Source of the DNA: Cryptomeria japonica
Taxonomy: Eukaryota; Streptophyta; Pinopsida; Cupressales; Cupressaceae
DNA length: 64,000 nt
Assembly (NCBI RefSeq): GCF_030272615.1
Contig: NC_081414.1
Location: forward strand, 235,827,733-235,891,732
Direction of reading: 5' to 3'
Shown here: in pieces, positions 11,760 through 24,069 of the stretch
How the letters are laid out: each line of letters begins with the position of its first letter
How positions within the stretch are numbered: the stretch's first letter is position 1
Notes under the pieces: generated by a model
Told to the model about the DNA's origin: nothing
Database searches by the model: none
What the model saw: the letters and a program-made list of their open reading frames with translations, nothing else
Made by a program: the position numbers and the translations under genes

Positions 11760-13420
11760 TGGATTCAACTATGCATAAACTATGCTGGGCTTGTTATGTA
11801 GAAATTATAGTTTTCACATATTTTATAATTTCATTTGTTTGTTTATCTCTTGTTGTTGATCTGAATTTGCTAGTATTTGCTTTAGCTAGTAGCAAGCATG
11901 CATTTGTGTTTCATTCAAATGTGTTGCAATTGAATGGTAGTCTTTGCTTTAGTCAATATGAAGTTGAGTTTATTCATTTGTGCTTGATAATTTATTCTTG
12001 TTTATATCTAAATGTTTTGTTGTAGAGCTTGATTGTTAATAGTTTGTTGCTTGCATTCAAGGTAAAAATTAGTGATTTAAATTTATGAAAAATTCCATTA
12101 AAATCTTGTACATTGTGCATACTCTGTGAATGTTTTGTATTATTTTATTCTAGGTTTAATCATGTCTCAAGGAGCTTCCCCGCATAATTTGAAGAATGAC
12201 CCTCACATACGTCTTGTATTGAAAAAGACAAATTAAAATGCTAACAAGAGGTCAGTCTCATTTTAACTAATATGAATAACTATGGTATTACTATAAACTC
12301 TTAGGGAGTTTCCCATCATTGTCATTGGTTAGATTCACAGCCTCACTCCAGCACAGTACCTTTTTCTTTATATCCGTAAGGCCTTGCTGTCCCTCTCATC
12401 CCTCCCCCCAATAAAGAAAAATACAGAAAAATCCCACTCCTGCAACAACATATATGTCATAAACACTGATCATTTATAACACTACATTAATAGGCAACAC
12501 CTAAAACATCATAAAACAATCATCTAAATTTTCAAAGGTTCATGAAAAATATTTCAGCTGGAAGTTTGAGTATCTTGTCTACATTCCTGTGCTCATGCAA
12601 GAGTTTTTCTTAAGTAATGTACACAATTACTGAAATAGGCAGTCATCTCTCAAGTTTCAGGATGTGAGTTGAGTGCTTCTTCTGAGAATATTTCTTCTTG
12701 TGTGACTATGGCTAGAAATCATTTAACACTACATTAATAGGCAACACCTAAAACATCACAAGACAATGTGTCTAAATTTTCAAAGGTTCAAGCAAAAGTT
12801 TTTGCTGGAAGTTTGAGTATCTTATCTAGATTCTTGTGCTCATGCAAGAGTTAAACTTAAGTAATGTACACAGTTTCTGAAATAGGCAATCATATCAAGT
12901 TTCATGATTTGAGTAGCTTTGTTGTGAATGCTGCTTCTGAGCATATTTCTTCTTGTCTGACTTTGCTTAGAAATTATTTTGCGTACTTTGGAAGAAGCTG
13001 AGCTGCCTTCATTTTGGGGTCAATTTGTAGCCTAATTTTCATGTTGTAGATAGTTGAACTGTGAATAGTAATTTATTAATTTTTCTTTTTTGACCCTTTG
13101 AAATACTTCTCCCACGTAACTAGCTGGTCTCTGGTTATTCTGCCCTTATCATGAGTTTTTCCCAGCATTCTCTTAAGTGAATCATTAGAGCCATCTTTGG
13201 ACTTACTAGAAGAAGCATTTATTTTGACATTTTTCCCCTCCCCCATGAGTCTTAGTCTCTGCCAGCCAGTCAGAATGGTTGAGGGTGATCTTCTTATAAG
13301 AAAATCTGATTTAGTATCTTTGGATCAACTTTTTCTGCTTGCATGACCTTATGCCCAAATTACTTAAAGTTTGCAGTAATGACGAAGTAGGCAACCATTT
13401 TCAGTCTTGGTGTGTGAAAT
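11760..13420 (+). repeat. Block X copy 1: repeated hAT-derived segment
   Basis: The block recurs at 38440-39530 (matching its first two thirds) and 34440-35040 (matching its last third), diverged but clear. It contains an internal duplication of about 250 bases (AACACTACATTAATAGGCAA at about 12477 and 12724), also present in the 38-39 kb copy, so it predates the spread of the block. The peptide at 12162-12236 is typical of the start of plant hAT transposases. No continuous transposase is left. Confidence 0.7.
12162..12236 (+). pseudogene. hAT transposase N-terminal remnant
   Basis: After a splice-acceptor-like TTTATTCTAG the sequence reads ATG TCT CAA GGA GCT TCC..., giving MSQGASPHNLKNDP and then a stop after 24 codons. 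MSQGASP.NLKNDP is how many plant hAT transposases begin before their BED zinc finger. The zinc finger itself is not readable. The sister copy is at 38885-38959. Confidence 0.55.
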
Positions 13421-13897
13421 GTTGTCAAAATGTGTGTTCTAGGAACCATTTCCAACCTTTTTCATAGGGGAACAACGAATTAGGCTCAGCTTCAGTCTTA
13501 TAGGAGAGTTGAGCATTGTGAATGATTGTTCTCTTTTTGATTTTTGATTGATTGAATATGATGATAATAAATGACGCAAGAATTAGGTAAAATGCTAAGA
13601 AATTGACAAGATTCAGCATAAACAGAGAAAAACAAATAGCAAACAAGCACAAAACTACAGATTTCAAAATGAGATACAAAAAGGAACTTGTCACTGAAAT
13701 CTGAGCTTGAAAATGTCGGAACAATGTGCTAGTTGTCCTAGTCTTGGAGGTGCTTTCGTTGGCTAAAACTTTGGATTTCAGATCAAGATGCTTTTTAGAT
13801 TACTCTTTTCAAAATTCAGCCAATAATTATCAGATAGATGTGCTAATTGACAGAGTCCATGAGGTTTTGCTTGTTCAAAATTTGGAATTGTAGGTCT
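13421..13897. other. No gene recognised
   Basis: Apart from minus-strand reading frames without family features I see nothing. The last five bases, GGTCT (13893-13897), may be the target duplication of the LTR that follows. Confidence 0.3.
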
Positions 13898-16138
13898 TGT
13901 TGATGTGTTTTTCATGCACCTTGAACACAAAATAAAATACCAAGGTATTCTATCCTCCCTTGAACAAAGAAACCTCATATGCTATATAACATGATAAAAT
14001 CAGATGACTCCAAGGTTTACAATGCGAACAATGTGACTTCATTGCTTGGGATAGACTTAGTGAATATGATGTGATTTGCTGGAATCATAAGGGGACTTAC
14101 GATTTGCTTGAACTTTGTCGTACTCTAATTGACTTCGAAAATAAAGATAAATTGACAAAGGTTTAGAAAGTATATGCTAATCCTAAGAATGTATGAAATG
14201 ACTGTTGACTCACAAGCTTTGCTTCGCCATGCGAGAACGACTACACAAAGATGGTGCAATCTCCTAGGGATGAGAAAATGATTTTCATATTACCTTATGC
14301 ACACCAACGTTATGAACAATGAGCATTAAGTCATAGAAGTTAAGCCTTTAATCAAGTTCACTTTAACCACACACTACAATTCGCAATCAACAAACTCCAA
14401 GTGGTATGAACATAGGTTCACCATTCATCAACAATAAAGTCTTCTATTCATTTAATTAACATCTATGCTATGAGAAGTAGAGACCATGCAACAAGTTGAA
14501 ATAGAATACCTTGAGTCCACCATATCTTCTATGAAAAAAGTATGTTTATTACAACAAGCCTTTGCAACAATCTCCTGTCTTTGTACTCTACTACTACTAA
14601 CTATTTGGCTATTAACTATTATTCTTTATAATGAGAAGACCGAGCCTTATAAAGAGGACTCATTACATTTCAATTACGCAGATCTATCTAGATCAATTGC
14701 TGAGATTAGAAGATAAAACCCTAATTACGGTTAGTTATAACTAACTCCTTCAACCAATAATATCATTACATTTTGGGACACATGTCCTTCCTTGAATGCC
14801 AACCAATTAGAAATGAGGTTAGGTATGTAAAACAATATTTGACGTAGTGTCATGTGTCACATGTGTGATTGTCCCTCTTAAGATGAGTCAGGTTCAACGA
14901 ACATGGACAAGGTGACTTGGAATGATGTGATTGGGTTGATGATGAGTTGGATGCCACCTCATTACTCCATGTTGATTATCACAAAATATATGTGATTGTG
15001 ATTGAGACATATCTCTTGGTACTTAACTTTATCCAAGCTTGATGTGATATGATGGGGCATATTCCCAAACTGTATTGCTTATTTCAAGCATCTAACTTTG
15101 CTTAACTCTTTTAAAACTATCTCTCGATCAACTTTTACATTTCAATCCTCTAACTTGGAATTACCAGCTTTGTACATCACCTCCTATGTATGGTGTTTGA
15201 TCTCAACTTTCATGATGTCCTTACTTGAATTAGTTAACTTGCCTTGATGTAGTTCTTGACCTTGTGATGCCAATGCTTGATGTAGAACCCACTTATCCTT
15301 GATGTATTCGACTTTGATCATCTTTGTAACTCTCCCTTGAATACCTTGCCTTGATGTGGTGGGCATCTCCATTGTCATAATTATTTCCTTCACTTAGCCT
15401 ATCTTGTGCAAGGCTTCTCATCGTGAAGTAGTCCCCATTGATCTCCCCTTGTACTGATAGTAACCATGGATTTCCAAAGGAAGTTTAACGTAATTGTAGA
15501 GTATCCTCATTTCATTGCTGAAGGTTGAACCTCTTGAATCTTAATGTAAGGATTGCAATCCTTGAATGCGTGACCTTAATCATGTTGCTTGCATTTGTTC
15601 CATCTGGGTGAGTTTTTAACCTTTAAGCCCTCCTTTCTCATGTACATGCGAACCCTTGATGTTGTCCCTTTGATGTTTGCAATGTCGACTCTTCTCCTTG
15701 TATTGAGGCTTCCTTCATATGACCGATTCTTGATGATAGGTCTCTTTGGAATTTCTCTTTTTCTAGTTTGAGATAGTCCTTATCTTGACCTTGATATTGT
15801 AATGTCTTGAATCCTTGAGGTTATGATGTAATAGAATGCATCTCCTTGTGTAATCTTGTGAAGTCTTCCCCTCAATTCACCTTCTTCCTAAGCTTATAAG
15901 GTGTTCTTCCCTTCAATCCTCGCATCAAAACCTCCCCAAATCAGGTTTATTCCTCAAAATGTCGTGCTTAGAATGATTAATGTTTGAAATTGAAGGCTTT
16001 GATCCCTCCACAATGGTGAGTCCACCTCCATGATCCAACCGCTAGTCCTAAACCTGGAAAAGCAAACACACTTTAATCAAGGCACTAAAAATAAAATATT
16101 AAATTTTAAGCCTGATTAATTCTGCTTCCTATTCGCAG
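13898..16138 (-). mobile_element. GL3: GL-family LTR without hairpin array
   Basis: Read on the minus strand, its end (GGTATTTTATTTTGTGTT...AACACATCAACA, reaching 13898), TATA box and telo-box match the other GL LTRs. Similarity to GL4 continues to about 16100 (the GCAAACACAC region matches GL4 at about 21290). GGTCT flanks both 13893-13897 and 16139-16143. That suggests a 2.24-kb solo LTR whose first bases would be TGCGAATAGG, unlike the usual TGTTGTGACG. The right boundary could be a chance match. The downstream half (15180-15900) is full of CTTGATGT-type words and has no coding signal. Confidence 0.6.
14646..14723 (-). promoter_or_regulatory. GL3 LTR promoter
   Basis: On the minus strand a decayed telo-box palindrome (AAACCCTAATTACGGTT in plus reading, 14716) precedes CTTTATAAGG (14646-14653). 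Confidence 0.5.
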
Positions 16139-17040
16139 GTCTCCTTTAAAAAGATGTATGTTGATGCTAAAATGAACACTTGATGCCCCTCTTATATTAC
16201 CCTACACCCTTCCTGATGCAGGAGCATCCCCGATTCTTGGTAATCTTGCGTCAACCAAAAAAAAAAATTTCTTTTTGTTTTCTTTTCTGTTTGCAGTTTC
16301 AACATTTCTTTCTATATTTCCCGGATTTGGCTCACCGGAACCTGTGGAGTTGGATTTTGCTTGAAGACTTGATCATCTTCCTTATTCCCAAACTGCGGAG
16401 CATTTGGATCATTTTCCGGCAAGTTATCGCTACCGGTTTCCGAGATAGTTTACTGTTACCAGTTGCCTGGACCTATTTGCATTGGTGATCTACCAGATCC
16501 TTTTCGTAGCTTGCGAAGCCTTGAATGTTGATTCTGTTGTTCTTTGGCGTGTGGCCGACCTTCCCTTTGATTCTCACTTCATCCTTTGGATTTTCCGGAG
16601 AAATTTATTTGGTGGAGGCCGACTTTGTTGGTTTTACACGTTAGGTCTTGCTCTTCGGGTTTTGATCCTTTTATGGGCCGATCGGATCCCCCTGGATCGT
16701 ATAAATCATTGTAATCAAGCATTAGGATGTATTCGAAGGTGGTAGATAGAACATAGAAGCTAAATCTAAGTTTGAGGTCCCGGTTGTGACCTGTTCTGTA
16801 TCTTGAGCATGTTTTAGCAGGCTTGTGAGCCGGTTTCTGTAACCCGGTTGGTTGTAATAAGTTTTCATGATATAATACAATCTGTTCTGCATTGCCTCCA
16901 TCATATCCTAGTGTTTCCGTTGTGTTTACTCTTGCTGACTGGTCCAGACTAATCTCTTTGAGGTCCCTCCTAACCGGTGATTGCACCACTTCCAAATTTA
17001 CTTCCACCTCCTTAGGTTGGCTAACCCAAGAATTGTTAAT
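16139..17040. other. Unresolved insertion-like segment with LTR-like composition
   Basis: This stretch has a different base style from both neighbours: many CCGG-containing words (ACCGGTTTCC, AACCCGGTTGG, CTAACCGG), a pyrimidine tract ending in TTTGCAG at about 16297, and a plus-strand TATA-like CGTATAAATC at about 16697. It resembles the copia-type LTR at 51364-52319 in vocabulary. I could not find termini or a target duplication. Reading frames on either strand show no known domain. Confidence 0.3.
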
Positions 17041-18480
17041 TTAACCTTCATCAAATTTTAATTTTCCTCCCTTTAGGATGCCTTGAAATTCTTCATTTGA
17101 CTCTTCCTCTTGTAGCAAGACCGAATTCTCATCAAGGATTCCCTCTTGTATAGTATAAAACTCAATTCCTTGTTCTTGGAATGGTGAAGCCAAGTGGTAG
17201 CGAATCATGATGATCCTCCAAGCCGCTTATGGTTTCTACTACGTTCTCACTCTCAATCCCTTGATGATCCTCACTTGCCACCATTTTACTCAGTTTGACG
17301 TTCTCAATTGTTTCCTTGACTTCCTTGGATATAAGGTATGCAAAGCTATAACCCATTGTAACACATTGATCATCAAATGGAATCATGCTATCAGCTGGCC
17401 ACTCTTCCAATGGTACTTCAGGAGGTCGAAGTTGATGATGAATCATGCCTCTTGTAGCAATTCTTTTGTCTTGGAACAATGTTGGCAGTAACTCATCTTG
17501 TACTTCCTCCATGAGATCGTTCAACGACCCTTTGATGATGATGATGTCTTTGAGCGCCCCCTCAAGTCGTTCTTCATACTGGGCTCACTTGTGATAACTT
17601 GTAGTTCTCCATTCAACATGTCCATTTGATCGTCTTTCTCTCCAAGGACGTTTGAAATCTCTTGCAATTCATTCGCAAGGATCTCCTTTTGTAGTATGAA
17701 TGAAAATTCCTCAAGGAATTCCTTCTCTTGCAATGGATGTGATTCACTGTCTTCCTTGATTGTCGGATTGACACATTGATCATCACTTGTCAGTATCTCC
17801 TTTAGCTTGATCATTCTCATTTGTTTCCTCAACTTGCATTCCAACATACTCCTCTTTATGTGCAAGGTATGGAAAGCTATTCATTGCAATACATTTGATC
17901 AGTAGGTCGACTTGTGTCATAGACTTGCAACTGGCTTCCTTCGCTCTCGGATGATGTTCGATAGTTGTTCTCGTGTTCTTCTATACTCATCAGTTGCAAG
18001 GTAGGCACTCCAAATTTTGTTAGTGATGCACTCATTGGATGGCTTAGGTATTCCATATTGACACTTGACTTGATTGATAGCCTCCTGACATAGTGGGCAA
18101 GTAAACTTGGAATGAGGTTCGTTGTGAATCCTACACCACCAAAGTAGCAATATCCTCTCCAAGCGCAATTCCTTGTTGAGACTAAACTTATTTTCAATCA
18201 TCCCCCTAAATCTTGTGAAGTTGTCATTGCATTGTGGAGCACTGAAACTGTCGGACTTTATGAACTCCGACTTAGCGATATCCCAAAAGAAGATTTTCCC
18301 TTGTAATGCTAGCTCATATCTTGACAAGAATGTCAAACAATGCATTCAATCGTGCTCATTCGTCTCGTTAATCCTACACTGTCATGACACTGCAAACTCT
18401 GACAAGTTGTGTGGATGTAGCTGCGCATTCAGTCTACACCAAAGTTGGGGAATATCAACTACTTGTTCATCATGAAATTG
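17041..18480 (-). pseudogene. Second copy of the GL-family ORF
   Basis: Read on the minus strand from an ATG at about 18480, this is homologous to the ORF at 1775-3625. Shared landmarks are the LQLWWRLNAQLHP-like start, QCRI...HD.MHCLTFLSR, the C-x-I-H-N-x-P-H-S-x-F-T-C-x2-C motif (about 18150-18090), IWSAYLA, LQVITSEP, and MIHHQLRPPEV near 17440. In this copy the first His of motif 1 reads Asn, and stops and frameshifts break the frame (for example near 17930). Decay at different sites in the two copies shows that the ancestor was coding. The first 300 bases upstream are the leader after the GL4 LTR. Confidence 0.65.
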
Positions 18481-18797
18481 CTGCTGCTCCATTGAGAAAT
18501 CTTATCCTTTTGAAATTTCTAACTTTTTTTTATTTTTTTGGTTCTTCACTTTTTTAGATTTTTTGAATAAGAGAGATCTAGCAAATCTCAAATTTACCTT
18601 GAAAGCTTAATTGGTTCCAGCTGCATGAACTGCTTCTTTTCTTTTGCAAGTCTGGTTGATAGTCCAACAATCACCTTCCTCTTGTGATAACTCTGTCGAG
18701 CGTTGAGGATGACTCTCCATTGATCTTCCACTGGATTCACCTGTTCAAGATTTCGCATTCATGTATTCACTGTCACGTTCTCCTTCTGTGCCAATTC
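18481..18797 (-). other. Leader and primer-binding-like site of the GL4 element
   Basis: The minus strand reads GAATTGGCACAGAAGGAG directly after the LTR end at 18798, followed by CGTGACAGTGAAT. The corresponding GL1 site is followed by CCTGACAGTGAAC. No hairpin like the one in GL1 is seen. Confidence 0.5.
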
Positions 18798-19560
18798 TGT
18801 TGACGTGTTTTTATGCACTATGCAACACAGAATAAAATACTAAGTATTCTATCCTCTCTTGAACAAAATCCTCTCGAATGCTATAAGCTATGTGATCATA
18901 TGAGGTGACTCAAAGGTTTTGATAGTCAGGTCTTGACTTTATACATGGATAGACTCAGTGTGTTTGATGTGATATTGCTAGAATCATAAGGGGGACTTGT
19001 GTTGAATCTGAATGTTTGAATGCTGCTGGAATGTAGAATTTACTTGACTTTAAAAAGATAAAAAAGGATGAGGGTTTAGGAAGCTAATCTAATCCTAAGA
19101 ATGTAAGAGACTGAATGATTTATTGAAATTCAATCATGCTTTGTTTCGCCATGCAAGGAACAACTAGGCAAAGCTGGTGTGATCTTCTAAGGATAGCTAA
19201 TGATATTCAAATCACCATTACGAACATAGACACCATCAAGACGATGCATATCAATGAAGAAATAGCAATTGAAGTTAAGCTTGGCTAAAATGAGTTCGGT
19301 TGACTAAGCAAGATACTTCACCATCAATGAAATACTAGTAGCATGAACAATAGGAGCTTCACCATCAATCATGCACATGAATCTTTCATTCATCTAACCA
19401 ACATGAAAATAAATGAGAAGTAGAGACCATGCAAATGTTGAATCGACACATGAAATTCACCATATCTTCAATGAAAATAATATGCTTCTTGCTACAAAGT
19501 CTTGGCAACAATCTCCTTTTCTACTACTCTACTCTAGCTATCTACTAATGATCTACTTGC

Positions 19561-19600
19561 TAACTATTAACTATTAACTATTAACTATTAACTATTAACC
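19561..19600. repeat. Microsatellite of CTATTAA/TTAACTA units
   Basis: About five copies of a 9-10 base ACTATTAA-type unit lie in the transcribed leader of GL4. Other GL copies show only one or two such units at this place. Confidence 0.7.
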
Positions 19601-19627
19601 TTTACAAATGAGGAAATTGAGCCTTAT

Positions 19628-20281
19628 TGTAGTTGGCATGAAATGCCTATCGTTATATTTGATAATATTTATTATCTGCCAATGTATTAATTGTTTGTAT
19701 TAAGGTTGTCACTCTTAGGTAGTTAATGTGTTGGTTGGTTGATGGTTGTGTTCCTCTCGGCAACTGTCAAGTCCTTTAAATATATTGTGTACCGCCAAGG
19801 AAGGTAGTATGGAATAGTCGGGTCAATTGTAATCCTTGGCCGACCATCTTTGGTCTTCTTCTCTGTAATAATTGCATGTGCGAACAAAGATATATTTTAC
19901 TGCCATGTTTGGTATGCATTAATCATTTGTATTATTATTTTTGTACTTTATTTATCAGATATAGCAACAAATATTTTTGTGCCGTTGCCTTAAAAGAAAT
20001 CGGGTTAGTCTTGAGTGATTCATGCCCATAGACCCCAATTTAGGTGAGAAGATCAAAGATGGTCGGCCAAGGATTACAATTGACCTGACTATTCCATACT
20101 ACCTTCCTTGGTGGTACACAACATTTTTAAAGGACCCGATGGTTGTCGAGAGGAACACAACCATCAACCAACCGACACATTAACTATCCGAGAGTGACAA
20201 CCCACTTAATACAAACAATTAATACATTGGCATATAACAAATATTATCAAATATAACGATAGGCATTTTATGCCAACTACA
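19628..20281. mobile_element. 654-bp foldback made of two inverted LTR arms
   Basis: The ends are TGTAGTTGGCAT... and ...ATGCCAACTACA, flanked by CTTAT at 19623-19627 and 20282-20286. Arms 19628-19864 and 20046-20281 are inverted copies about 235 bases long and roughly 90% alike. A single-copy centre (19865-20045) continues the left arm and then reads TGTGCCGTTGCC (19978-19989), close to the TGGCGCCGTTGCC primer binding site used by many plant gypsy elements. TG...CA ends and a 5-bp duplication are LTR-retrotransposon features, yet the second LTR is inverted. It sits directly next to the GL4 TATA box. Confidence 0.85.
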
Positions 20282-20370
20282 CTTATATAGATAGCTCTTT
20301 ACAATTAGTGGCTCGAACTGATTCACAATCAATGGCCAAGATTACAAGATAGAAACCCTAATTAGGGTTT
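20282..20370 (-). promoter_or_regulatory. GL4 LTR promoter, separated from its leader by the foldback
   Basis: Perfect telo-box palindrome at 20353-20370; TATATAAG on the minus strand at 20282-20289. The target bases CTTAT are the end of this TATA motif, so the foldback lies immediately downstream of the TATA box and moves the start site by 654 bases. Confidence 0.65.
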
Positions 20371-21639
20371 GTTACAACCATTACACAGTATTTAATGCTT
20401 GATCAATGATAAAATTACAAAAAAATGGGACACATGTCCTTTAGTTTCAACAAATGATAGATGAGGGTAGGTATCTCGATCTTTGTGCTCACATGTGGTA
20501 GTTATCTGCCTTGTTGGATGAGTTAGGTGCATTGAATCTAGACATCTTGACTTGGAATGATGTGATTGGCTTGAAGATGACTAGGCGCCACCTCAACTAC
20601 TTGCTCCTTGTAACTCATCACAAGTTGTAGGTGGTTCAGGCATGTCTCTTGATATTCAACAGTTCCAAGCTTTTTCATGAGACGAAGGCAGGAGATATTC
20701 CCAAATTGCATCATCCTTGGGGATCAATATTTTTAACTTTGATTAACTCTTCTGAAACTGTCTCCTTTCTTGATCACCTTTGCATTCTCTTCCTCTTCTG
20801 TAATAATTCTTTCCTTATGATGTCTTCAACTTGTCCTTGATCTCTTCTATGTTGTGAAATCTCTCTCTTCGTTAAGCAAGCTGGCATCTTTATGTTGCAT
20901 ATACCTCTTTAGCATTAAGTGTAATGTTGAAAGAGTGAAGTATATGTGTTGACTTCTTTTGATGCTACGCCCTACACTTGCTTTATAGTGTCTTTCCTTG
21001 ATGTTGTGAATGCATTGATCATACTCCTCCTTGCCTCCTATCTCACTTGTCTTTGACTTACCATCATCTTTGAGCTGATCTTCATCATTTGTTGCTAAGT
21101 TCTTCCATACCTTGAATGTCTCTCCCTAGCCTCACCTATATTGAAGTGTGAATGTTGTTCATCTTCACCTTCTTGTTTTTTTTTTTGTACCCACTTTCTT
21201 GGGCTTGAACATCATGAACTGATCTCCTGCATGTCCCTATCTCCTGATGATGTTCCTCCTCCCTTGCTTCCATAACCTGAAAAAACAAACACACCTTGAT
21301 CAAGATATAGAAGTAAACAATTTCATTCTTTAAATTTGGAAATGATTTCCCTTTGTTTAATTTCTGATTTTCACCTTTCAATGTCTAATTTTCTGATATT
21401 TTAAAGTTTGATTGCTCATACTTTCAGTCTGAGACTTCACTTTTTTAGGTCTGCTTTTGATTTAAGTCTCTGATTTGAAATGTTTCAAGATCTGATTAAT
21501 CCTCTAGGTATAAGCTTCTATCAGATTTGATACTTCTGACCTGATTTCAAACCAATAGTATGATTTACTGATTTGGGTTTGAGCTCTGAGTTTTTTGACC
21601 TGATTCCTACCTAGATACATGCATGGTCATGGAATTTAG

Positions 21640-22500
21640 GAGCAAGTGGAAGTGGTTCCCAGGTGGTCGGGGTTTTGACCTCCTACTGGAAGTAACCTCA
21701 CCGGCAGGTCGGAAATTTCACTGGAAGTTGATGCCACGTAGGTCGGAGATCTAGGGACCAGCTGGAAGTCACCATGTGCTGGTCGGAGATTTAGGGTAGC
21801 ACTGGCAGTGCTTTTCAAGAAGTTCGGGCTTTTGGGGGGTCACTAACAGCAACCTCACTTGCTTTTCAAGGGGCATAGGAAGTGAGCTTTAGGCAGGTCG
21901 GAGAATTGTGTGCTTAGTGGAAGTCTCCAAGATAGGTTGTGGATTTGATGTTGGCACTGGCAGGGCCAGCAATGAGGTCAGACTTTTGATGGGGCACTGA
22001 CATGGGGGTCATAAGGAGATCGGAAAGTTCATGGATCTCACTTCCAACTTGAAGTGACTTCATCTCTTAACAATCTGATCATCTTCTTGTCTTCATATTG
22101 AAATCATTTCCCTCTTAGCAATGCAAACTTGTCTTCAGGTCTTTGGGCAAGGATTTGGGTGCTGATTGGAAGTCTCCAAGATAGTTCATGGATTTGAGCA
22201 TCCACTGGAAGTGAGCAAGAAGTTTGTTTTGGTGTGCAAGTGGAAGTGGTTGGGATTTTTGGCACTCACTAGAAATGTTCTAGCCTGGTCGGACTTTTAG
22301 ACACCCACTAATAGTGGTTGGGGATTTCACCCCACTAACAGTGGCTCAAAGATGCCAACTTTACTTGCTCCATTAGCTTCTTTAAAGCATTTCCAGTCAT
22401 TGCATTGTTCATTTCACCAAGTGTAAAGACTTTCTCACCTTGATCGGGCTTTTGATGGGTCACAAGAAATGCACCCTCAAGGTGGTCAGACTTTTGGGGG
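21640..22500 (-). repeat. GL4 hairpin array (CACTGGAAGTG type)
   Basis: Short inverted repeats around CTGGAAG, CTGGCAG or TAACAGT recur together with GGTCGG(A) every 35-60 bases. Examples are GCACTGGCAGTGC (about 21795), CCACTAATAGTGG (about 22306) and CCACTAACAGTGG (about 22333). The array continues on the other side of GL5 at 26719-26860. It occupies the same part of the LTR as the 167-bp array of GL2 but uses a different motif. Confidence 0.65.
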
Positions 22501-23350
22501 GTCTGTTGATGTGTCTTTTGTACATGACCAAACACAGAATAAAATACCTAAAGGTACCTTATCCTCTCTTGAACAAAGTTTTCCGACTGCTGAAGATCTC
22601 GTCGAAGGATCAGTCGGAGTAACTCCAAGGTTCTGTTATGTAGGTTCTCTACGTGTGGATAAGCTCTTTGTGGTGTGATGTGATTTTGCTGGAATCACAA
22701 GGGGACTTACATTCGATGACCTGAACGTCTGATTTGCTGGAATCACAAGTCCTATTATCTAATTGGAAGATAAAGAAATGGCAAAAGATTCAAGGTTCAG
22801 GAAGTCTAAAGACCTAGAATGCGAGAAGATGGAGGGATGACTAGGCGAAATCCTACTGGGCTGGGTCTCACCATCAGGTTGACCAATTCAACACCAACTC
22901 AGTGCGATCTTCTAAGGGATGTTTCAAATATGTCCAAATTGTACACCATCAGATACTGATCACCATTCAAGATAATGCGTGAACAATAGAGGTGTTATGA
23001 CTTGAGATTAAGCTTGTTCTATGCCAGTTGACCACGCAAGGCGCTCTTACAGTCAGCAAAAGGCTAGTGGTTTGGACTAGGTGGATTCCACACGAGTGCA
23101 TTCAATAACTTCTTTCATTCAATTTAATTATCTATCATCTAAAATGAAGATTCAACAAGAGACCATGCATATTGCAAAGAAACAACACACTTCACCATAA
23201 CTTCAATGAAAATGGAGCTTATTTACAATCAATGGCAACAATTTCTTGCCTTGTCCTCCTAATCTACTCTAATTGCTATTCTATCAGCTGACTATTCACT
23301 ATTTCTAACTATTCACCGACTATTAACCTTTACAAATGAGGAGCGAGGGC

Positions 23351-23440
23351 TTTATATAGAGAACCCTTTACAAACAAACGGCTCGGATTGACTTAGAACC
23401 AATGGCTAGGATTGCAAGATAGAAACCCTAATTAGGGTTT
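23351..23440 (-). promoter_or_regulatory. GL5 LTR promoter
   Basis: Perfect telo-box palindrome at 23423-23440 and TATATAAA (minus strand) at 23351-23358. Confidence 0.65.
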
Positions 23441-24069
23441 GTTACAACAAACTTCCTTAGCCAATTAGAAAATTACATTCCAAGGGTGAGGACCAATAAG
23501 AAGCAGGGGTAGGTACATTGAAGTTTGTGCCGCCTCCGGTAAATTAGGTACATTGAATCTAGTCATGCTGAGGTGGACCAATCCGACTAGAGGAATGATG
23601 ACTGGGATGCCGCCTTGTCTAACGCTTGTGACTTGGTTGATCCTCTTCTGTCTTTTGACATGATGAATGATGTACTTCCTTTGCTTGACCAGGCTTCCTT
23701 ATTGTCAAGTCCTTCTCCTCCGGTAGCACACCTCCGCCTGGAAGTGCTGGCAAAGCCCTTTCTTTGTCATCTTGTGAAAGAATGAAGTCTTGAGGTTAAC
23801 TCGAACTCCTTGAACACCCCTAGTCTTCCAATGCTTCAAAGCACCTTGAGTCTTTCCTTTTGCCTGTGGAACGTCCTTGAGGACGATGGACTGGAAGAGT
23901 TCGTCCTTGCCCTGGCTTGGTCTCCTCCCATCTCCAAAATAAACCAAAGGATGATTAGGCACATATGACATATTCATTTAACATAGCATTTTCTACCTTA
24001 AGTCATCAATAAGAGTTATCAAAATGAAGTTCTCTTGAAATTCTTCCTAGGGACAGGCCCCATAAAATT

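Noticed and set aside
16579-17007. Minus-strand 142-codon frame
   Set aside because: Composition follows the CCGG-rich insertion; an overlapping frame is equally open and no domain is visible.
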